This document shows positions 8,510 through 16,568 of a stretch of 64,000 nucleotides of DNA, in pieces. This stretch comes from Paraclostridium bifermentans. Its GTDB lineage: Bacteria; Bacillota; Clostridia; Peptostreptococcales; Peptostreptococcaceae. The notes beneath the pieces are model-generated. The model worked only from the letters and a program-made list of their open reading frames with translations. It ran no database searches and had not been told where the DNA came from. Position numbers and translations under genes: made by a program. The DNA lies in NCBI RefSeq assembly GCF_019916025.1, contig NZ_CP079737.1, positions 1,426,001 to 1,490,000 on the forward strand, written 5' to 3'. The first letter of the stretch is position 1. Each line of letters opens with the position of its first letter.

Positions 8510-8595
8510 CTGTATCAAATTTATTAATACTAAAATGTATATACCAAACTTCTATATGCATCTATTATATTAATATTTTGATACAGTATTTTTTA
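8510..8595 (+). terminator. Terminator after mtnN
   Basis: CTGTATCAAA with TTATTAATA (8510-8529) pairs imperfectly with TATTAATATTTTGATACAG (8569-8586) and is followed by TATTTTTTA. The roughly 40-base loop is longer than for the other terminators here. Confidence 0.6.
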
Positions 8596-8632
8596 TATTA
8601 TTTTGATATGAATTTTAGAAAAGGAGAATGAC

Positions 8633-9202
8633 ATGACTGAAAAAGAAAAATTATTAAATGGAGATTATTATAATACTAGGGATAGTGAACTTATAATTAT
8701 GTATAAAAAGGCAAGAGAATTAATCAACAAGTTTAATGCTGAAATGATAGAAAATTCAAATGAAATTCTTAAAGATTTACTTGGAAATATAGAAGAAGGG
8801 GTTTGGATAGAGAAGTCTTTTTTCTGTGACTATGGAAAACATATTTCAGTAGGTCAAAATACATTTATAAATTATAATTGTACATTTTTAGACTGTAATA
8901 AGATAACTATAGGAAAAAATGTATTAATAGGGCCAGGAACTGGAATTTATACAGCTACGCATCCTATAGATCACAAAGAAAGGTTAAATTTAAATAAAGA
9001 AGGAGAAGCACCATACAAAACTTATGCACTTCCTGTAAAGATAGGAGATAATGTTTGGATAGGCGGAAATGTAAGCATAATGCCTGGAGTGACTATAGGC
9101 GACAATAGTGTTATAGGAGCTGGAAGTGTTGTTACAAAGTCAGTACCTAACAATGTAGTTGTAGCTGGAAATCCATGTAGAATTATAAAAAATATAGAAT
9201 AA
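8633..9202 (+). CDS. maa: Maltose/galactoside O-acetyltransferase family protein
   Basis: 189 residues, the usual size for Maa/LacA enzymes. The N-terminal Mac domain (KEKLLNGDYYNTRDSELI) is followed by left-handed beta-helix hexapeptide repeats, for example NTFINYNCTFLD, KITIGKNVLIGPG and GVTIGDNSVIGAGSVV, ending in VAGNPCRIIKNI. The family catalytic His lies in YTATHPIDHKER. It transfers acetyl from acetyl-CoA to the 6-hydroxyl of a sugar; maltose, glucose or galactoside specificity cannot be resolved. Trimeric cytosolic enzyme by family. RBS AAAAGGAG; single gene. Confidence 0.88.
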   Translation: MTEKEKLLNGDYYNTRDSELIIMYKKARELINKFNAEMIENSNEILKDLLGNIEEGVWIEKSFFCDYGKHISVGQNTFINYNCTFLDCNKITIGKNVLIGPGTGIYTATHPIDHKERLNLNKEGEAPYKTYALPVKIGDNVWIGGNVSIMPGVTIGDNSVIGAGSVVTKSVPNNVVVAGNPCRIIKNIE

Positions 9203-9290
9203 TAATTTAAATCTGAATATATATTGGAATTAAATTCTAAATATTAGTCTATATTTAAAGATATAAAGTTAAAAAAAGAGAGGTAATTAA

Positions 9291-10364
<1,074 letters not shown>

Positions 10365-10411
10365 CATATTAAAGCTTTGAAAAATATATAAAAAAAGTGT
10401 AAAGTGTATTT

Positions 10412-10445
10412 AAGCCGTCTATAATAGTTTATAGGCGGCTTTTTA
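10412..10445. terminator. Bidirectional terminator between DUF362 and glycosyltransferase genes
   Basis: AAGCCGTCTATAA (10412-10424) pairs with TTATAGGCGGCTT (10429-10441), one G-U pair. It sits in a 90-base convergent gap and can serve both genes. Confidence 0.85.
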
Positions 10446-10454
10446 ATATAAAAA

Positions 10455-11852
10455 TTATTTCCAAACTCTTTTTGCTCCAAATAATTCTTGAATATACCCA
10501 TATAAAGAAACTGGGGACATGATAAGTTGATAGCATAAAATAAATAGAATAAATCCGATTAAATTTTTTCGAACTTTTAAGTTTAAATTTTTAAAAACTA
10601 CATTAGATTGGTAATAGTATAGTATCCCGAAACTTATAAAAGTAAGAGGTAATACTAATATCATCATAGGGCCGACTACAGCATAGTTGCCCCAAAATAG
10701 AGCTAAAATTAATCCGGGAATCCAGAAAAATGTATAACTAAAGTCCATATATGGAATTATTAGATCTATTCCAGTTAAAAATTTAGAAAACATTGATGGC
10801 TGTTTCCATGGTTTAACTTCCCTAAGGCCTTCAATCATACCTCTAGCCCATCTTGAACGTTGTTTTGTAAAGTGGGAGAACTTAGTTGGAACATCTGTGA
10901 AGGCTATAGCCATAGGCTCAAAATAGACTTTCTTATTTTTAGAAAGCATCTTCCATGTAAGAACTATATCCTCTCCTATAGCATCTGACCATCCCCCTAG
11001 TTCAGAAACAACTTCAGTTTTATATAATGAGAATGCTCCTTGTGCAACTAATGTTCCTTGATATAATCCTTGCATTCTTTTAATAGATGATATACTTAAG
11101 AAGTAATCCCATTCCTGGATTTTAGACAACCAATTGTCTCTACTATTTCGAACAAGCATTGAACCAGCAACAGCACAAACCTCGTCTGGTGAAGATTTTA
11201 TTCTTCCAACAAGATTTCTTATAGCATTCTTATGAATTAATGTATCAGCATCTAATGTTATTACCAACTCTGTATTCACATGTTGCAATCCATAGTTAAG
11301 TGCGTTGAACTTTCCAGGATTAGGTTCAGATAATAACAATATATCCATATTTAGTTCTGACATAGCTCTTTTTACTTCTAAGCTAGTGTTATCATGTGAG
11401 TTATTATCAATTACTATTGTGTGTATATTTCCATTATAATTTTGATTTTTTACGTATTTTAAAGTATTAAATATACCAATCTCTTCATTAAAAGCTGAAA
11501 TCAAAAGTGTAACATCATCATCTGGATTATAATTATTCAATTTAGGTTGTTTGTCCAATAATAAACTTATTATTAAAAATATATTCATGAAGCCAGGTAC
11601 GAGAGCAATTCCACTTATTATAAATACAGCTAAAAAGTGATTAAGCATAATGGATAAATCATCGATCCAAGGCTGAGATAAACTAATTGCTATTAATGTC
11701 CATAGCACAGAAATTATTAAACTTATAAAAAATTTAGTTTTTACACTTATATAAACTTTAGAACTGTTATTAGTATTTTTATTTAAGATATTTGGATTAT
11801 AGATAGGGGTATTTTTAAATTCTTTTTTTGTTTTATTAGCTATCTTTTCCAC
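10455..11852 (-). CDS. Membrane-bound processive glycosyltransferase, family 2
   Basis: 465 residues with start GTG at 11852, preceded by AAGGTGG with eight bases spacing; upstream GTGs overlap that site. Two N-terminal membrane segments are followed by a GT2 domain and C-terminal membrane segments. Catalytic features of hyaluronan/poly-GlcNAc/cellulose-type synthases are present: TLISAFNEE, DNNSHDNT, the DAD of TLDADT (201-203), the ED of GEDIVLTW (294-295) and QRSRW (331-335, the QxxRW motif of processive enzymes). It likely makes and exports a beta-linked polysaccharide. No deacetylase or other pga/ica partner is adjacent, so the product is not identified. Confidence 0.88.
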   Translation of the reverse strand: MEKIANKTKKEFKNTPIYNPNILNKNTNNSSKVYISVKTKFFISLIISVLWTLIAISLSQPWIDDLSIMLNHFLAVFIISGIALVPGFMNIFLIISLLLDKQPKLNNYNPDDDVTLLISAFNEEIGIFNTLKYVKNQNYNGNIHTIVIDNNSHDNTSLEVKRAMSELNMDILLLSEPNPGKFNALNYGLQHVNTELVITLDADTLIHKNAIRNLVGRIKSSPDEVCAVAGSMLVRNSRDNWLSKIQEWDYFLSISSIKRMQGLYQGTLVAQGAFSLYKTEVVSELGGWSDAIGEDIVLTWKMLSKNKKVYFEPMAIAFTDVPTKFSHFTKQRSRWARGMIEGLREVKPWKQPSMFSKFLTGIDLIIPYMDFSYTFFWIPGLILALFWGNYAVVGPMMILVLPLTFISFGILYYYQSNVVFKNLNLKVRKNLIGFILFILCYQLIMSPVSLYGYIQELFGAKRVWK

Positions 11853-12054
11853 GTTAAACACCACCTTAATCTTTTATAGACTTAGACAATGGTACATAAA
11901 AAAAAGAAGTAATACTAGTGTAAAATTAAGGTAAATTAATCTGGGTTGTAGATAAAGCTTTAAATACAAGTAGATTGGAACTAACTAAGAAATAAAGGAT
12001 AATTTGTTAAAAACTTGAATATATATATATTCATATAAAGGGAGGAGGGGCTCG

Positions 12055-12402
12055 ATGATCCAAGCATATTATCCAAATGATATATATCATTTAGGGATAG
12101 TAATGATTAGTATTGGGATAACTATTAGATATTTATCGGGGGAGTATCCCAATGGATTTGGATATAAGTCTATCATTTCTCAAAAAAATAGTTATTACTG
12201 GAAAGAAGGTAATGAGTATTCAGGTAAGGTGTGTATAATATCAGGGATTTTATATACTATATGTTTTTTTATCATAGATGTATTTAGTATTAATATTGGT
12301 AATGAAATTTTAATATCAATAATGACATTTATTGTTTTGCTGTTTATTATAGTTTCACTTACTGAATATCATTTGTATAAAATATGTAAAAATTTAGGAT
12401 AA
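12055..12402 (+). CDS. Small membrane protein, SdpI-like
   Basis: 115 residues with three membrane segments (about 11-26, 58-76, 85-104). Between the first two lies NGFGYKSIISQKNSYYWKEGNEYSGK, which resembles the GYR/KT-S-x-S...W...N-x-x-S/A-G pattern of SdpI/YhfL-type proteins (SdpI gives immunity to the SdpC toxin in Bacillus). The match is partial and no toxin gene is next to it, so the immunity role is speculative. RBS GGAGGAGGGG directly before the start. Single gene with terminator. Confidence 0.6.
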   Translation: MIQAYYPNDIYHLGIVMISIGITIRYLSGEYPNGFGYKSIISQKNSYYWKEGNEYSGKVCIISGILYTICFFIIDVFSINIGNEILISIMTFIVLLFIIVSLTEYHLYKICKNLG

Positions 12403-12408
12403 ACTTTT

Positions 12409-12442
12409 AAAAGGCATTTTGTTGAGATAAAATGCTTTTTTT
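12409..12442 (+). terminator. Terminator after SdpI-like gene
   Basis: GCATTTT (12414-12420) pairs with AAAATGC (12429-12435), extended by an A/T arm with one bulged G, then a T7 run. Confidence 0.7.
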
Positions 12443-12472
12443 ATATGCTTATTGAAAAAACTCACTTTTATA

Positions 12473-12526
12473 CTATGATACAATTTTATTATAAATTGCA
12501 TCATAGATTATAATAAAATTGTATCA
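12473..12526 (+). promoter_or_regulatory. Overlapping alternative hairpins upstream of DHFR-like gene
   Basis: GATACAATTTTATTATAA (12477-12494) pairs perfectly over 18 bp (19 with flanking T-A) with the segment 12508-12525. The left part also belongs to a second hairpin, CTATGATACAATTT (12473-12486) with AAATTGCATCATAG (12493-12506), 13 of 14 pairs. The two cannot form together. No U run follows, and the next start codon is 52 bases downstream, so a protein operator or mRNA switch is more likely than a terminator. Confidence 0.55.
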
Positions 12527-12577
12527 AATATTTAAGTAAGTAAAATAATAAATAAAAAATAAAGTGAGGTCAAAACA

Positions 12578-13102
12578 ATGAGTAGAAAAATAATTTTAAA
12601 TTTAGCTATAAGTATTGATGGATATATAGCATCTGAAGATGGCGGATTTGGCTGGATAGTTGGAGATGGAGATAAAAGTTTAGATACAGAGAAAAAATGG
12701 GATTTTAGTGAATTTTTAGATACTATAGATATAGTAGTAATGGGTAAAAATTGTTATGATCAAAACTTTCATAAAGATTTTAAAAATAAAAAGGTATATG
12801 TTGCAACATCTAAAAACTTAAAAGATTATGAAAATATACATTTTATAAAAGGTGATATAGTAAGAATGATTGAGAAAGAAAGACAAACAATTGAGAAAAA
12901 TATATTTTTATTTGGAGGGGGGAAAGTTATTGATCCATTTATAAAAGCCAATATTATAGATGAATATGTAATAGGAATTATACCTACGATATTAGGCAAA
13001 GGAAGAAAATTATTTTTAGAGAATAATCCTAAAATAGACTTACACTTAGATGAATATATTACTGATGAGGGCGTTGTAATTCTTAGATATTCAAAAAGAT
13101 AA
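12578..13102 (+). CDS. Dihydrofolate reductase family protein (RibD C-terminal domain, YyaP type)
   Basis: 174 residues, full length. It starts with RKIILNLAISIDGYIASEDG, the first strand/helix of the RibD_C/DHFR-like fold, contains VVMGKNCYDQ (the substrate-binding loop), VYVATSKNL, and the NADPH-site glycines IFLFGGGKVIDPFIKANIIDEYVIGIIPTILG... in which GGGKVI (about 112-117) is the dinucleotide motif. It is related to riboflavin reductases and to stand-alone YyaP/YwjB proteins of unknown substrate; a true folate-reducing function is not implied. RBS AGTGAGG. Preceded by unusual overlapping inverted repeats. Confidence 0.85.
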   Translation: MSRKIILNLAISIDGYIASEDGGFGWIVGDGDKSLDTEKKWDFSEFLDTIDIVVMGKNCYDQNFHKDFKNKKVYVATSKNLKDYENIHFIKGDIVRMIEKERQTIEKNIFLFGGGKVIDPFIKANIIDEYVIGIIPTILGKGRKLFLENNPKIDLHLDEYITDEGVVILRYSKR

Positions 13103-13214
13103 AAAGCTACGACATTGTATACTTATTTTATGTTTAAGTAAAATGAATATGATTTTGATTAAATATAATAATAATTACATATAGTTAAGTTTGTATTTTA
13201 GAAAGGAACAGTAT

Positions 13215-13502
13215 ATGAAAATATATATTTTAAAAGTTGATTTAAGGGCATCATGGGTACATTCTTTAAAAGAAAAAAGAATGGTAGTAAAGAGTATAAC
13301 AAGTAAACTTAAAAATAAATTTAATATTTCTGTAGCTGAAATTGAAAATCAAGATGTACATCAGCTTGTTACAATAGGTATAATTGGAATATCTTTAGAT
13401 CAAAGTGCTTGTTATAGTAATAAAGAAAATATAATAAATTTTATAGAAAGCAATACAGATGCAGAAATTATCAATATTGATGAAGATGTGTTAAATATAT
13501 AG
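13215..13502 (+). CDS. DUF503 (YlxP-like) protein
   Basis: 95 residues from ATG 13215, chosen because AAAGGAACA precedes it; an ATG at 13191 has no ribosome site. The signature LRASWVHSLKEKRMVVKSITSKLKNKFNISVAEIENQD is the hallmark of DUF503, small ferredoxin-like-fold proteins, followed by the usual QLVTIGIIGIS strand and SN..N...FIES helix. In many Firmicutes ylxP sits in the nusA-infB-rbfA cluster; here it stands alone. A role in RNA binding or ribosome maturation is suggested only by that usual context. Immediate terminator not evident. Confidence 0.85.
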   Translation: MKIYILKVDLRASWVHSLKEKRMVVKSITSKLKNKFNISVAEIENQDVHQLVTIGIIGISLDQSACYSNKENIINFIESNTDAEIINIDEDVLNI

Positions 13503-13592
13503 AAACATTAAAAATAATATTTAAGAAAGAATATATTTTATATTTATGAGAAATCTAATTGTAGTATATATTAAAAAGGAGTTTTTATCACA

Positions 13593-14051
13593 ATGAAAAA
13601 AACATTTATATTAACGTTGATTCTGACTTTCTTATGTACTACAATTACTTTTGGACAGCCTAGTGAGCATGTAATATTGTCTGTTAAAGATTTAATAAGA
13701 GTGGAAAATGATTTAGATATAATTATCAAAAAGATTATTTCTTGCGAATACGATAAAACATCTATGGAGAAAACTCTTAAATTTGATAGGGAAGTTTTAA
13801 GTAGCATATTTAATAAATGTCATGCTAATTACAATAAGGAAGATTCAAATTTGATTAGAAGAGAAACCGATACCATTTTTTACATTGCTTCAGTATATAG
13901 GTTGTCTATTAACGGTATTTTACTGTACTTAGAAGATAAAAATAATTATGAAGCATATTTTTTAGATTCGATAACTCAATTCAAAGTAGGAAAGCTTGCT
14001 TTGGATCAATTTAGGCAAACTCTAGAAAAAGCATACAAAGTTAAAATATAA
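13593..14051 (+). CDS. Small secreted helical protein of unknown function
   Basis: 152 residues. Signal peptide MKKTFILTLILTFLCTTITFG, cleavage probably near residue 21-22. The mature part is predicted mostly helical: SVKDLIRVENDLDIIIKKII, MEKTLKFDREVLSSIFNK, then RRETDTIFYIASVYRLSINGILLYL. The order VENDLDIIIKKI and later a hydrophobic IASVYRLSINGIL helix parallels the partial minus-strand protein at 63497-64000 (LDNDIYILGKAI, IIAANYYYLALEEL), suggesting one small family. Function unknown. RBS AAAGGAG; single gene ended by a strong terminator. Confidence 0.75.
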   Translation: MKKTFILTLILTFLCTTITFGQPSEHVILSVKDLIRVENDLDIIIKKIISCEYDKTSMEKTLKFDREVLSSIFNKCHANYNKEDSNLIRRETDTIFYIASVYRLSINGILLYLEDKNNYEAYFLDSITQFKVGKLALDQFRQTLEKAYKVKI

Positions 14052-14082
14052 AAAAGCTAATTTAATTAAATTAGCTTTTTTA
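14049..14082. terminator. Terminator after small secreted protein
   Basis: A 34-base near-perfect palindrome centred on TTTAATTAAA, with A6 and T6 outer tracts, so it can act on both strands and also face the pseudogene. Confidence 0.85.
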
Positions 14083-14091
14083 TATTTTAAC

Positions 14092-14445
14092 TTATTTTAT
14101 TATAGGTAATTGTATATTGGGTGGATTTTTCGCCCAATCTTCAAATCTATATTCAAAGTTCCAATAAATATCTGTTAAAACTCTAAAACCACTTTTACTA
14201 ATACCTTTTTCAAAGAAAATTTCAATAGAATTAATTTTGTTAGCTAATTATTTGTTTATGACTATATTATAATTATCGTGTTTAAAAATCATATCTAATT
14301 CAGTAGCATCATCCAGAGCTATATCAAACACAGGACCTAGTCAGTTGCTTACTCTACGTATGTAAACTCTAAAAGATTTATGTTTACAATCTTGAAGCAT
14401 TTTATCAATAGCTAACTTTCCGCTTTCTTTAATATTAAAAAACAA
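14092..14445 (-). pseudogene. HesB/IscA-like Fe-S domain protein, broken by two stops
   Basis: Read on the minus strand from TTG 14445 (AAAGGA nine bases upstream) the frame runs 118 codons to TAA at 14092-14094 but carries TGA at 14341-14343 and TAA at 14248-14250. The remaining text is recognisably HesB-like: SGKLAIDKMLQDCKHKSFRV, then GPVFDIALDDATELD, DNYNIVINK, and SIEIFFEKGISKSGFRV, aligning with the GxxGPSFGLALDE...F..I.K and FxxKGFKI positions of that family. Both stops sit where a sense codon is expected, so this is a decayed gene rather than two small ORFs. Cluster-binding Cys are not evident. Confidence 0.75.
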
Positions 14446-14598
14446 AAAATCACATCCTTTAAAAAATTTACACTAGTTAATAGCTATAATCTATAAGATA
14501 CCCACTATATATAGGAAATATCAATTGTACAAAAAATAAATTTAAAATTATAATAAATGTGTAAATTATAAAAATAATGTATAATGGAGGAGAAATTT

Positions 14599-15048
14599 GT
14601 GAATAAAGAGCAAAGAGTGTCAGAAATAAGAAAAATAGCAGAAGGATATTTTGAAAGAGGTGAATTTTTCTGTTCAGAGGCAGTTGTAAAAACTATAAAT
14701 GATGAATTAGGAAAACCATTTAGTGATGAAGTTACAAAGTTAGCTTCAGGATTTCCGATCGGGGTTGGAAAATCAGGATGTCTTTGTGGTGCTGTAAGTG
14801 GTGGTGTTATGGCATTAGGAATGGTATATGGAAGATGTCATGGAGAAGCAATGAATGAAGACATGTTTAAACATGCGGCTGATTTACATGATAGAATAAA
14901 AGAATTATATAAAAGTACTTGCTGTAGAGTAATGACTAGAAACTTTGAGTTCCAATCACCAGAAAGAAAAGCACACTGTATTAAAATAACAGGAGAAGTT
15001 GCAGCTTATATAGCTGAAAAGTTAATAGATGATGGAAAATTAAAATAA
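14599..15048 (+). CDS. C_GCAxxG_C_C family redox-type protein
   Basis: 149 residues from GTG 14599, with GGAGGAG seven bases upstream; the ATG at 14584 overlaps that site. The family hallmark is visible: CSEAVV near residue 25, GKSGCLCGAVSGGVMALG (the GCxCGAxxG core, about 57-74), RCHG, TCCR and a final C. The conserved Cys pairs suggest metal or thiol-redox chemistry at the membrane; no reaction is established. It is followed after 12 bases by the TDT transporter gene, so both are one operon and likely act together. Confidence 0.88.
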   Translation: MNKEQRVSEIRKIAEGYFERGEFFCSEAVVKTINDELGKPFSDEVTKLASGFPIGVGKSGCLCGAVSGGVMALGMVYGRCHGEAMNEDMFKHAADLHDRIKELYKSTCCRVMTRNFEFQSPERKAHCIKITGEVAAYIAEKLIDDGKLK

Positions 15049-15060
15049 GTAGGTGTACAT

Positions 15061-16038
15061 ATGGAAGCTAAAAATAGAGAGGTTAAGTCAAATTTTGAAG
15101 ACATGCCTGTTGCAATAGCTGGTATTGCACTTGGTTTTATGAGCATATCTACAGCATTACTTGAGTTTAATATAACTTGGGTACGTCATCTAGCTGTATT
15201 ATTTTCAATACTATGCATAGGTTTTTTATTAATAAAGTTAATATTACACCCAAATAAAGTAGTTAATGAGATAAAGCATCCAATGGCTGGAAGCATTTAT
15301 CCAACTATATTTATGACACTTATGTTAGTAGCAGTTTATTTAGTTGAAATAAATCCCAAAGTAGCTAGTGGATTGTGGTTAGGAGCAACAGTACTACACT
15401 TTTTAACATTTATAATGTTTGCAGTATATATGATTAAAGATTTTAAAATGGAAAACATGATTCCAAGTTGGTTTATACCAACAGTTGGAATTGGATTAGC
15501 AGCTGTTACAAGTAAACCTATGAATATGCCTGTAATCTCTAAGGCATTATTTTATTATTCACTTATAGCATTTATAGTACTATTCCCTATTATGATATAT
15601 AGACTTTTATCTATGGAAAAACTAACTGGACCAAAAGTTCCAACTTTAATGATAATGGTAGCTCCAGCCAATATATGTTTAGCAGCTTATTTTGCAATTG
15701 CAGATAAGCCAAATGCTATGTTTGTAAGTATTTTAGCAGCTGTTTCATACGTATCACTTTTATATGGATATACAATACTTCCAAAACTTATAAAATTACC
15801 TTATTCTCCGGGTCTTGCTCCACTTACTTTCCCACTTGGGATAAGTGTTGTTGCATCTCAGAGATATGCAAAATACCTAGGTAAGGTAGGATCTCCACTA
15901 GAGAGTACAGTTAGAGCATTTTTATATGTTCAAGTTATAATAGCTATATTGGTTATTGGATATATAGTAATAAAGACAATTGAATTTTTATATAAAAAAT
16001 TTAATACAAATAAATCTAAAAATGTAAATTCTATGTAG
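15061..16038 (+). CDS. TDT family transporter (TehA/SLAC1-like)
   Basis: 325 residues with about ten hydrophobic segments. It begins with MPVAIAGIALGFMSISTALLE, typical of the first helix of tellurite-resistance/dicarboxylate transporters, includes HPMAGSIYPTIFMTLMLVAVYL, WFIPTVGIGLAAVTSKP, MIMVAPANICLAAYF and YSPGLAPLTFPLGISVVAS, all at family positions. Likely a C4-dicarboxylate, sulfite or other anion channel or carrier; the substrate is not determined. RBS AGGTG. Second gene of an operon with the C_GCAxxG_C_C protein. No hairpin terminator lies directly after it; the next element is RNA copy 1. Confidence 0.87.
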   Translation: MEAKNREVKSNFEDMPVAIAGIALGFMSISTALLEFNITWVRHLAVLFSILCIGFLLIKLILHPNKVVNEIKHPMAGSIYPTIFMTLMLVAVYLVEINPKVASGLWLGATVLHFLTFIMFAVYMIKDFKMENMIPSWFIPTVGIGLAAVTSKPMNMPVISKALFYYSLIAFIVLFPIMIYRLLSMEKLTGPKVPTLMIMVAPANICLAAYFAIADKPNAMFVSILAAVSYVSLLYGYTILPKLIKLPYSPGLAPLTFPLGISVVASQRYAKYLGKVGSPLESTVRAFLYVQVIIAILVIGYIVIKTIEFLYKKFNTNKSKNVNSM

Positions 16039-16109
16039 CAGTATAATTAACTATATATTAAATATGATAAAAATTAAAAAATTTAAATTATGCGTATATA
16101 ATTTAATGA

Positions 16110-16446
16110 AATGGCTAATATATAATCAGACAGTTAATTAAGGTTGATTGTCAAACCATTACTTACTATTCAAAAGCTAGATAAATTCTAATCTTTTGAT
16201 AGTGACTTTGGGAGTAATGGTGGCTAGGTACTTGAAAAAGTATCATATTAGATATAATGAATCTACTAGATAATCTCGGTCTACTAGAGTGCAGTTAGTT
16301 TTAGTTTAAAGTCCAAAGATTAGACTTCAAGCTAAATTGCAAACTATATTTAATAAAAGTCAAAAGAGAACAGGATGTAATTAATATTACTCCTAAAAAA
16401 GCACTGATTTTGAAAGCAAATGCTGTCAAATCAGTGCTTTTTTTTT
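16110..16446 (+). ncRNA. Three-copy structured RNA element, copy 1
   Basis: About 337 bases highly similar to 20265-20600 and 20699-21032. Order of elements: conserved TAATATATAATCAG (possible -10 at 16121-16126), 5' hairpin GACAGTTAA (16129-16137)/TTGATTGTC (16144-16152), long hairpin 16165-16203 (ACTAT/ATAGT, CAAAAG/CTTTTG, TAGA/TCTA), GAAA-capped hairpin GGTACTT/AAGTATC (16227-16244), two TCTACTAGA repeats, segment AAAGATTAG (16315-16323) that can pair with CTAATCTTT (16188-16196), an AGGA...TCCT hairpin and a terminator. Base changes relative to copies 2 and 3 preserve pairing. I do not recognise a known RNA class. It lies 123 bases before the nucleotidase gene. Confidence 0.75.
16398..16446 (+). 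terminator. Terminator of RNA copy 1
   Basis: AAAGCACTGATTTTGA (16398-16413) pairs with TCAAATCAGTGCTTT, one bulged T, followed by a long T run (to 16446). Confidence 0.88.
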
Positions 16447-16568
16447 ATATGAAGCTTAAAATAATATATTTTAAACTTATTGAAATAAAATTATATTGAT
16501 ATTATTATAACAATTTGATAGGATAATAGTGAAATTTAAATGAAATGTTTTTATAAAGGGGAGAAATT

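Noticed and set aside
16110-16446. Copy 1 as a cis-acting riboswitch for the nucleotidase only.
   Set aside because: Copies 2 and 3 lie downstream of that gene and are terminated likewise; a strict cis role cannot explain all copies. Left as an open possibility inside the RNA finding.
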